DNA from: VAZQ01 sp035293945
GTDB taxonomy: Bacteria; Pseudomonadota; Alphaproteobacteria; Rhizobiales; Xanthobacteraceae
DNA length: 36,746 bases
Reading direction: 5' to 3'
Assembly (NCBI GenBank): GCA_035293945.1
Contig: DATGLV010000009.1
Location: 1 to 36,746, forward strand
The notes below the pieces were generated by a model. That model saw only the letters and a program-made list of their open reading frames with translations. It searched no databases and was not told the DNA's origin. The position numbers were made by a program, and so were the translations under genes. The first letter of the stretch is position 1; each line of letters starts with the position of its first letter. Positions 7,860 to 14,347 of the stretch are shown piece by piece.

Positions 7860-8800
7860 CCACCCTTCTGGTCGCGGAGCACGACAACAAGTCTTTGCGG
7901 GATGCAACCAACAAGGCGCTCACGGCCGCGCGCGCCATGGCGGCGCCGGTGCATCTCTTGGTGGCCGGTCGCGACTGCCGGGGCGTGGCGGAGGCAGCCG
8001 CACGGCTCGAAGGTGTCGCCAAAGTGCTGCTTGCGGATGCGCCGGCCTATGAGCATTTCCTCGCCGAGCCGCTGGCAAGCCTCGTCGTCGGGCTCGCTTC
8101 GTCCTATACGGCAATCGTCGCGCCGGCGACCACGACCGGCAAGAACTTCATGCCGCGCGTCGCAGCTCTGCTCGACGTGATGCAAATTTCCGATATCGTC
8201 AAGGTGATTGGCCCGGATACATTCGAGCGCCCGATCTATGCCGGAAACGCAGTGCAGACGGTGCGCTCGCGTGACGCCGTGAAGGTCGTCACGGTTCGCA
8301 CCTCGACCTTTGCGGCGGCGGGAGCCGGCGGCTCTGCCCCGATCGAGGAAGTTGCCGCCGCCACCGATCCGGGCCTGGCCGCGTTCGTGGGCGAAGAGCT
8401 GTCGAAGAGCGACCGGCCGGAGCTCACCTCGGCCAGGGTCATCATCTCCGGGGGGCGGGCGATGCAGAGCCGCGAGAACTTTACCAAGTTCATCGAGCCC
8501 GTCGCCGACAAGCTCGGCGCAGCCGTCGGGGCCTCGCGTGCCGCGGTCGATGCGGGCTATGCGCCCAACGATTGGCAGGTCGGACAAACCGGCAAGGTCG
8601 TAGCGCCCGAGCTCTACATCGCGGTGGGTATTTCGGGCGCGATCCAGCATCTGGCCGGGATGAAGGATTCCAAGGTGATCGTCGCGATCAACAAGGATGA
8701 AGAGGCGCCAATCTTCCAAGTTGCCGACTACGGCTTGGTCGCCGATCTCTATCAGGCGCTGCCTGAGCTCGCACAGGAACTCGGAAAGCTGGGAAAATAG
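7856..8800 (+). CDS. etfA: Electron transfer flavoprotein subunit alpha
   Basis: The 314-residue alpha subunit carries the FAD site. The C-terminal FAD domain is clear: SGGRAMQS, VGQTGKVVAPELYIAVGISG, IQHLAGMKDSKVIVAINKD and APIFQVADYGLVADL are the standard family signatures. The N-terminal domain has the TTTGKNFMPRVAALLD core. Length is normal and no key element is missing. It starts inside the etfB stop with a four-base overlap. A GC hairpin follows 10 bases after its stop. Confidence 0.96.
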   Translation: MTTLLVAEHDNKSLRDATNKALTAARAMAAPVHLLVAGRDCRGVAEAAARLEGVAKVLLADAPAYEHFLAEPLASLVVGLASSYTAIVAPATTTGKNFMPRVAALLDVMQISDIVKVIGPDTFERPIYAGNAVQTVRSRDAVKVVTVRTSTFAAAGAGGSAPIEEVAAATDPGLAAFVGEELSKSDRPELTSARVIISGGRAMQSRENFTKFIEPVADKLGAAVGASRAAVDAGYAPNDWQVGQTGKVVAPELYIAVGISGAIQHLAGMKDSKVIVAINKDEEAPIFQVADYGLVADLYQALPELAQELGKLGK

Positions 8801-8810
8801 CGGCGCTGTC

Positions 8811-8825
8811 CGCCCCTGGGGGGCG
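8811..8825 (+). terminator. Possible GC hairpin after etfA (weak terminator candidate)
   Basis: CGCCCC and GGGGCG form a six-base-pair stem with a three-base loop, 10 bases after the etfA stop. No T-run follows, so it is not a classical intrinsic terminator; it could be an end-protecting hairpin or chance in GC-rich DNA. Confidence 0.25.
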
Positions 8826-8960
8826 ATCGTCACGGGTTCGCTCGCCCCGGCCCAGACAGCGGCACCATGGTGGCGCAGCCCGGCGGATCGGCGTAGAACA
8901 TCGTCCTCCTGGGGAGCCCGCGCGAAGGCGAACGAGCAGAGGTTACATCAAACGAACACC

Positions 8961-9842
8961 ATGGCGTTGCACATCAAGAAAGTCGGAGTGATCGGCGCCG
9001 GTCAAATGGGCAACGGCATCGCGCATGTGTGTGCGCTGGCCGGGATTAACGTCAAGCTCAACGACATCGCGCCGGACCGGATCAAGGAAGGTATCGCAAC
9101 CATCAACGGCAATCTGGCGCGGCAGGTGAGCCGGAAACGGATCACCGATGACGAGCGGCGGGCGGCGCTGGGCCGGATCGGGGCGGCGGAAACTCTCGAG
9201 GCGCTGGGAGATTGCGACCTCGTCATCGAAGCGGCGACCGAGAAGGAGGACGTGAAGCGCGCGATCTTTGCCGCACTTTGTCCCTTGTTGAAGCCGGAAG
9301 CGATCCTCGGGACCAACACATCTTCCATTTCCATCACGCGGCTCGCTTCGTCGACCGACCGGCCGGAGCGCTTCATCGGCATTCACTTCATGAATCCCGC
9401 GCCGTTGATGGAGCTGGTCGAGCTGATCCGAGGCATCGCCACCGAGGACTCCACCTTCGAAACCACCAAGCAATTCGTCATGGGTCTCGGCAAGACCGTC
9501 GCAGTGTCGGAGGATTTTCCCGCCTTCATCGTCAACCGCATCCTGCTGCCCATGATCAATGAGGCGATCTATACGTTGTACGAGGGCGTCGGAAACGTCG
9601 AGGCGATCGATACCGCCATGCGATTGGGCGCTCACCATCCCATGGGACCGCTCGAGCTTGCGGATTTCATCGGGCTCGACACCTGCCTTTCGGTCATGCA
9701 GGTCCTGCACGAAGGGCTTGCCGACTCCAAATATCGGCCCTGTCCGCTGCTGGTGAAATACGTCGAGGCCGGATGGCTCGGGCGCAAGACGCGCCGCGGC
9801 TTTTACGACTATCGGGGCGAGAAGCCGGTGCCGACCCGCTGA
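8961..9842 (+). CDS. hbd: 3-hydroxybutyryl-CoA dehydrogenase (3-hydroxyacyl-CoA dehydrogenase family)
   Basis: The 293-residue NAD-dependent enzyme oxidises (S)-3-hydroxybutyryl-CoA to acetoacetyl-CoA, or runs in reverse. The Rossmann motif GAGQMGNGIAHVCALAG sits at the N-terminus (about residues 12-28). The catalytic region GIHFMNPAPLMELVELI and NRILLPMINEAI are intact, and the C-terminal dimer domain has HHPMGPLELADFIGLDTC. Length is normal for the short (non-fused) enzyme. The ATG at 8961 is chosen because the Rossmann strand begins right after it; the open frame extends upstream through etfA's 3' end but is not protein-like. No strong Shine-Dalgarno is seen. It lies 160 bases after etfA and may share its regulation. 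Confidence 0.93.
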   Translation: MALHIKKVGVIGAGQMGNGIAHVCALAGINVKLNDIAPDRIKEGIATINGNLARQVSRKRITDDERRAALGRIGAAETLEALGDCDLVIEAATEKEDVKRAIFAALCPLLKPEAILGTNTSSISITRLASSTDRPERFIGIHFMNPAPLMELVELIRGIATEDSTFETTKQFVMGLGKTVAVSEDFPAFIVNRILLPMINEAIYTLYEGVGNVEAIDTAMRLGAHHPMGPLELADFIGLDTCLSVMQVLHEGLADSKYRPCPLLVKYVEAGWLGRKTRRGFYDYRGEKPVPTR

Positions 9843-9952
9843 GGGAAGCACCCGCCGGACATCCATAAATCATCCGTTTACCCGCTTCGGCTACGTTCGC
9901 GCGTAAGTCCGCCGACCGGACGCAGATTTCTTGCACACGAGAGTTGGCGCGT

Positions 9953-10153
9953 ATGGATGCTGTGCTCGCTGCCACCGCTCTCATGGCCGCCAGTGCCGGG
10001 CAATTCCAATTGGCGGTCGCCGGAAGCATGCTGAAGATGAACTTCGATGCCTCGCGCTCGGTGGCAAACTTGATCAATTCCGCCCAGCAGAACCTCGACA
10101 GCCTCGCCAATGTCGCAAGCGGCATCGGCGGCAATGTCAACATCACGGTCTGA
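9953..10153 (+). CDS. Putative motility protein, YjfB family
   Basis: The small 66-residue protein begins MDAVLAATALMAASAGQFQ and ends NVASGIGGNVNITV. The start with Met-Asp, the middle run of Gln/Ala-rich helix with SMLKMNFDASRSVANLI, and the terminal G-x-x-hydrophobic-N-hydrophobic pattern match the YjfB-type putative motility protein family. That family is known only from association with flagellar systems and has no defined function. A TTG three codons upstream is also possible. No flagellar gene is near, so here it is an orphan between hbd and tlpA. The family call rests on pattern resemblance alone. Confidence 0.65.
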   Translation: MDAVLAATALMAASAGQFQLAVAGSMLKMNFDASRSVANLINSAQQNLDSLANVASGIGGNVNITV

Positions 10154-10188
10154 GTGTTGGCGCTCGATCGGCGCCGCTTCATTGCCCC

Positions 10189-10854
10189 TCAGCTCCCGAG
10201 AGCCCCGCGGATCAACGCGAGACTGTCCGCGCTCGCCCAGTCGGCGGGGCCCGCCGCAGTGCCGATCTCACAACCTTCCGGGTCGACCAGCACCGTGGTC
10301 GGCAGGCCGATCGCCCGCCCTGCCAGCTTGAGATCCTGGAACGCCTTGGCGCTCGGATCGGCATAATAGGCAAGCTGATGCACGCCCACTTCCTCGAGCC
10401 AGGAATGCGGCTTGCTGGGGTCCCGGGTATCGATATTGATTGCTACGACTTCGAAGCGGGGGCCGCCGAGCGAGCCCTGCAGCTGGTCGAGAGCCGGCAT
10501 TTCGGTGCGGCACGGGATGCACCATGTGGCCCATAGGTTCAACAGCACGGTGCGGCCGTGCCAATCGGAGAGGCGTCGTTCCGCTCCGGAGAGATCATGG
10601 AAGCCCACGTCGGGCAGTCGCAACGGGGTCTCGGCGACCGTCATGGCGGCGACCTCTCCGTGCGCCAGCGGGGCGATGCGGCGCGCGTTATCGACCGCGG
10701 GCCGGCACCCGGGATCGCCCGCATTGTGCGTCAAGCCGCCGATCCCGTATACCCCGGCCAAGCCGGCGAGTGCGCCGGCCACGATCGCGCCTGCAATCAA
10801 GGCCAGGCGGCGCGGGACAATGGACGATACGGCCTCTTCAGAATTGGCGGCCAC
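10189..10854 (-). CDS. TlpA/ResA-like membrane-anchored thioredoxin (thiol:disulfide interchange protein)
   Basis: The 221-residue protein has one N-terminal signal anchor (about residues 18-40) and a periplasmic thioredoxin fold. The active site is WCIPC (C112 and C115) in NLWATWCIPCRTEMP, and the cis-proline loop is GLPTTVLVD, both typical of TlpA. TlpA-type proteins reduce periplasmic cysteines, notably for copper delivery during cytochrome oxidase assembly; the target here is inferred. I chose the GTG at 10854 because AGGA lies six bases upstream; a longer GTG start at 10902 lacks spacing for a Shine-Dalgarno. It is divergent from argH, an arrangement I recall from other Rhizobiales. Confidence 0.9.
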   Translation of the reverse strand: MAANSEEAVSSIVPRRLALIAGAIVAGALAGLAGVYGIGGLTHNAGDPGCRPAVDNARRIAPLAHGEVAAMTVAETPLRLPDVGFHDLSGAERRLSDWHGRTVLLNLWATWCIPCRTEMPALDQLQGSLGGPRFEVVAINIDTRDPSKPHSWLEEVGVHQLAYYADPSAKAFQDLKLAGRAIGLPTTVLVDPEGCEIGTAAGPADWASADSLALIRGALGS

Positions 10855-10987
10855 GGTTGATCCTAGTGCCTTGTTTGCGAAGTTCGTGATACATCGCGGC
10901 ACCCTCTGACACGAGCTTCGATAACCAGGAGGGCACTGGCAAGTCTATGATTCGCTTTTCGATTTGACGTTCCCGAAATGATTTGCC

Positions 10988-11042
10988 GCACAGCTGGCGC
11001 CGCGGCTGTGCAACGTCCACAACATTCAAACGTCCACAACAT
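10988..11042 (+). repeat. Hairpin plus 14-base direct repeat upstream of argH
   Basis: A perfect inverted repeat GCACAGC/GCTGTGC (10988-10994, 11005-11011) is followed at once by two exact copies of AACGTCCACAACAT (11012-11025 and 11029-11042), a 17-base period. They end 46 bases before argH. They could be operator half-sites or a leader structure; no known regulator is recognised. Confidence 0.6.
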
Positions 11043-11088
11043 CCGGTGTGAGCCACAAAATGATCTCGAGCCACAAGAGCGACAAGCC

Positions 11089-12480
11089 ATGAGCAACAAG
11101 ATGTGGGGCGGACGCTTTGGCGAAAGCCCCGATGCCATCATGGGGGAGATCAATGCCTCCATTGATTTCGATCAGCACCTCTATCGGCAAGACATCGCGG
11201 CCAGCAAGGCCCATGCCGCCATGCTGGCCAAGCAGGGGATTATTACCGCTCACGATGCCGCGTCGATCGCTCAGGGTCTAGACACAATCCTGTCAGAAAT
11301 AGAGGGCGGAACCTTCAGCTTCGATCGGGCGCTGGAAGACATCCATATGAACGTGGAGAGCCGCTTGTCCGAATTGATCGGACCGGCGGCGGGGCGTCTG
11401 CACACCGCGCGCTCGCGCAACGACCAGGTGGCGACCGATTTCCGGCTCTGGATCCGCGACACCATCGATGAGTTGGATGCCGCGCTCGCCGGCTACCAGC
11501 TGGTCTTGGCCGAGAAGGCGCTCGCGCATGCCGCAACTGTGATGCCGGGCTTCACCCACCTGCAGACCGCGCAGCCGGTGACGCTTGGCCATCATCTCCT
11601 GGCCTATGTGGAGATGGCCGCGCGCGACCGCGGTCGCTTCGCCGACGCTCGCCGCCGCCTCAACGAAAGTCCGCTCGGTGCGGCCGCCCTCGCCGGCACC
11701 GCATTCCCGATCGATCGCGCCATGACGGCCCGGGCTTTGGGATTCGATCGGCCGATGGCCAATTCGCTTGATGCGGTCGCTGACCGCGATTTCGTGCTGG
11801 AAACGCTTGCTGCCGCCGCCATCTGTGCGGTGCATTTGTCGCGCTTTGCCGAAGAGGTCGTCTTATGGACTTCGCCCTTATCCGGCCTGGCGCTGCTCTC
11901 GGACCGCTTCACGACCGGATCCTCGATCATGCCGCAGAAGCGCAACCCCGATGCGGCCGAGCTGGTGCGCGCGAAGACCGGCCGAATGTTCGGGGCGCTG
12001 CTCGGGCTTCTGGTGGTCATGAAGGGGCTGCCGCTCGCGTACCAGAAGGACATGCAGGAGGACAAGGAAGGCGCGATGGATGCACTCGCCGCCCTGCGGC
12101 TTTCGATCGCGGCCATGACCGGAATGGTTCGCGACCTGCTCCCGGATGCGGCTCGTATGCGCAAGGCGGCCGACGAGGGCTATTCGACGGCGACCGACCT
12201 TGCCGATTGGCTGGTCATCGTCCTGCGCATGCCGTTCCGCGAAGCGCATCATGTTACCGGGCGCATTGTCGCCAAGGCGGCATCGGAAGGGGTTGCGCTG
12301 CACGAGCTTGCACTCGACAAAATGCAGGCGATCGAGCCGCGTATCACCAAGGATATTTTCGCGGTGCTCTCGGTGGAGAATTCGGTCAAGAGCCGCGTCA
12401 GCTACGGGGGTACCTCGCCAAAGAACGTGCGCCGCGAAGCAGGCCGATGGCTGAAGGAGCTGGCCAAGTCTCGCCGATGA
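11089..12480 (+). CDS. argH: Argininosuccinate lyase
   Basis: The 463-residue enzyme splits argininosuccinate to arginine and fumarate, the last step of arginine synthesis. It starts MSNKMWGGRFGESPDAIM. It contains EDIHMNVESRL, HTARSRNDQVATDFRLW, and the fumarate lyase signature GSSIMPQKRNPD, whose Ser is in the catalytic-acid loop. Length is normal. The start at 11089 fits the family N-terminus, while the frame's upstream extension is the leader region. Genes argH, lptM and lysA run in the same direction with gaps of 56 and 10 bases and are probably an operon. Confidence 0.97.
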   Translation: MSNKMWGGRFGESPDAIMGEINASIDFDQHLYRQDIAASKAHAAMLAKQGIITAHDAASIAQGLDTILSEIEGGTFSFDRALEDIHMNVESRLSELIGPAAGRLHTARSRNDQVATDFRLWIRDTIDELDAALAGYQLVLAEKALAHAATVMPGFTHLQTAQPVTLGHHLLAYVEMAARDRGRFADARRRLNESPLGAAALAGTAFPIDRAMTARALGFDRPMANSLDAVADRDFVLETLAAAAICAVHLSRFAEEVVLWTSPLSGLALLSDRFTTGSSIMPQKRNPDAAELVRAKTGRMFGALLGLLVVMKGLPLAYQKDMQEDKEGAMDALAALRLSIAAMTGMVRDLLPDAARMRKAADEGYSTATDLADWLVIVLRMPFREAHHVTGRIVAKAASEGVALHELALDKMQAIEPRITKDIFAVLSVENSVKSRVSYGGTSPKNVRREAGRWLKELAKSRR

Positions 12481-12536
12481 CCATTTTCGCAAAGCCGTTC
12501 GCTCTGGTATGTTGCGCCGAGCAGGAGGTTTAAGGG

Positions 12537-12833
12537 GTGGAACAATCGTCACGGTTTGCTCGCGTGCGAGCTCGTTGCACCGGATTTGCCGCAGGCGGGG
12601 CGCTTGCGGTTGCGCTTGCTGCTGCGCTCGCTGCTGCGCTCGCGCTGGCCGGCTGTGGCCGCAAAGGTGGCCTCGATGCGCCCCCGATGGCGGCCGCCGG
12701 CGATGTGCCCGCACCCAACCAGGCCCCTGGCCAGACGGCGGCGGCTGCGGGGCAGCCGCCGACTGCGACAGGCGGCACGGTTGCGCAGCCGCCGGAAAAG
12801 CGGAAGACCTTTCTCGATTGGCTGATCAATTGA
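12537..12833 (+). CDS. lptM: LptM (YifL)-like small lipoprotein
   Basis: The 98-residue protein has a basic N-terminus, a long Ala/Leu signal core and the lipobox LALAGCGRKG, with lipidation expected at the Cys at about residue 40. The sequence after the Cys, CGRKGGLDAPP, resembles the short conserved CG-x-KG-P-L-x-x-P motif of LptM, which assists maturation of the LPS translocon protein LptD at the outer membrane. The rest is Pro/Ala/Gln-rich and unstructured. The GTG start is set by a perfect AGGAGG eight bases upstream. Placement directly before lysA matches the known alphaproteobacterial context. The basic run-in before the signal core is rather long. Confidence 0.75.
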   Translation: MEQSSRFARVRARCTGFAAGGALAVALAAALAAALALAGCGRKGGLDAPPMAAAGDVPAPNQAPGQTAAAAGQPPTATGGTVAQPPEKRKTFLDWLIN

Positions 12834-12843
12834 GCCGGCCGCG

Positions 12844-14109
12844 ATGCATCATTTCGCCTATCGGGCCGGCGTGCTGCACGCCGAAGCGGTCAATATCGCT
12901 GACCTCGCGACGGCCGTAGACACGCCGTTCTACTGCTATTCGAGCGCCACGATCGAGCATCACTACGCGGTGTTCACGCGCGCCTTCGCGGATGTGAACG
13001 CGCTCGTCTGCTATGCGATGAAGGCCAACTCGAACCAGGCGGTCATCGCAACTCTCGCCCGTCTCGGTGCCGGCGCAGATGTGGTCTCGGAAGGAGAGCT
13101 CAAGCGTGCACGCGCGGCCGGCATTCCACCGCACAAGATCATGTTCTCGGGCGTCGGTAAGACCGCGCGCGAGCTCGCGCTCGCGATCGACGAAGGCATC
13201 CTGTGCGTCAATGTGGAATCCGAGCCCGAGCTCGAGCTGCTGTCGTCAATCGCGCACCAAAAGGGCCAAACTGCGCATGTCGCGCTGCGCGTCAACCCGG
13301 ACGTCGATGCCAAGACCCATGCGAAGATCGCCACCGGCAAAGCGGAGAATAAATTCGGCATCCCGATCAGCCGGGCGCGCGAGGTCTATGCCCGCGCCGC
13401 CAAGTTGCCCGGAATCCAGCCGACCGGCGTCGACATGCATATCGGCAGCCAGATCACCGCGCTCGCGCCGTTCGATGATGCATTCGCGCTGCTCTCCGAT
13501 TTTGTCCGCATGCTGCGCGGCGATGGCCACGCCATCACTCACGTTGATCTCGGCGGCGGGCTCGGGATTCCCTACCGCGATGACAACGAGCCGCCGCCGC
13601 ATCCGGACGCCTATGCGGCAATGGTCAAGCGGGCGACACGCGATCTCGGCTGCACCCTGATTTTCGAGCCTGGCCGCCTCATCGTCGGCAACGCCGGAAT
13701 CCTGGTCACGCGCGTGCTCTATCTCAAACGCGGTGAAACCAAACGCTTCGTCATCGTCGATGCCGCCATGAACGATCTCATTCGGCCAACGCTTTACGAA
13801 GCCCATCATGAGATACGCCCGATCAACGAAGCTGACCCGCGCCAGGCGCAGGTCATAGCCGATGTGGTCGGGCCGGTTTGTGAATCGGGCGACTTTCTGG
13901 CGCTCGGGCGAGCCATGCCGGAACCACGCCCCGGAGATCTTCTGGCGATCATGTCGGCGGGCGCCTATGGGGCGGTCCAGGCCGGCACCTACAACACTCG
14001 CCCATTGGTACCGGAAGTGCTTGTCAGGCAAGGAGAATGGGCGCTGGTGCGGCCGCGGCTCGGGGCCGAAGCCCTTATCGGGTTGGACCGCTTGCCACCC
14101 TGGCAGTGA
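12844..14109 (+). CDS. lysA: Diaminopimelate decarboxylase
   Basis: The 421-residue PLP enzyme of fold type III decarboxylates meso-diaminopimelate to lysine, the last step of lysine synthesis. K60 in CYAMKANSNQAV is the Schiff-base lysine. Other landmarks are SEGELKRA, HIGSQI, the glycine-rich GGGLGIPYRDD phosphate loop, FEPGRLIVGNAG, and the C-terminal VGPVCESGDFLA with the catalytic Cys and SAGAYG. All are intact and length is normal. It follows lptM by 10 bases. Confidence 0.97.
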   Translation: MHHFAYRAGVLHAEAVNIADLATAVDTPFYCYSSATIEHHYAVFTRAFADVNALVCYAMKANSNQAVIATLARLGAGADVVSEGELKRARAAGIPPHKIMFSGVGKTARELALAIDEGILCVNVESEPELELLSSIAHQKGQTAHVALRVNPDVDAKTHAKIATGKAENKFGIPISRAREVYARAAKLPGIQPTGVDMHIGSQITALAPFDDAFALLSDFVRMLRGDGHAITHVDLGGGLGIPYRDDNEPPPHPDAYAAMVKRATRDLGCTLIFEPGRLIVGNAGILVTRVLYLKRGETKRFVIVDAAMNDLIRPTLYEAHHEIRPINEADPRQAQVIADVVGPVCESGDFLALGRAMPEPRPGDLLAIMSAGAYGAVQAGTYNTRPLVPEVLVRQGEWALVRPRLGAEALIGLDRLPPWQ

Positions 14110-14347
14110 TGCTGCTTCGGCATGGTCCCGGGACGGTATCCGCGCTCTGAACATTTCAGCCCGTGCCGGCGTTTTGATCAGATGGCTGTGATTTGCGTGG
14201 TGGTCCAAATGAGCCGGCGTGTTAAGATTGCGACTAGGGTAGATTCTGCCTTTTTTCGGCTTTGGGGATGCGCTTGAACGAGGTTGCCCAGAGAGATGGC
14301 AGTGAAAGCCGCGCTGGGGTCTCCAGGCAAACACCGAGGGAAGCTCC

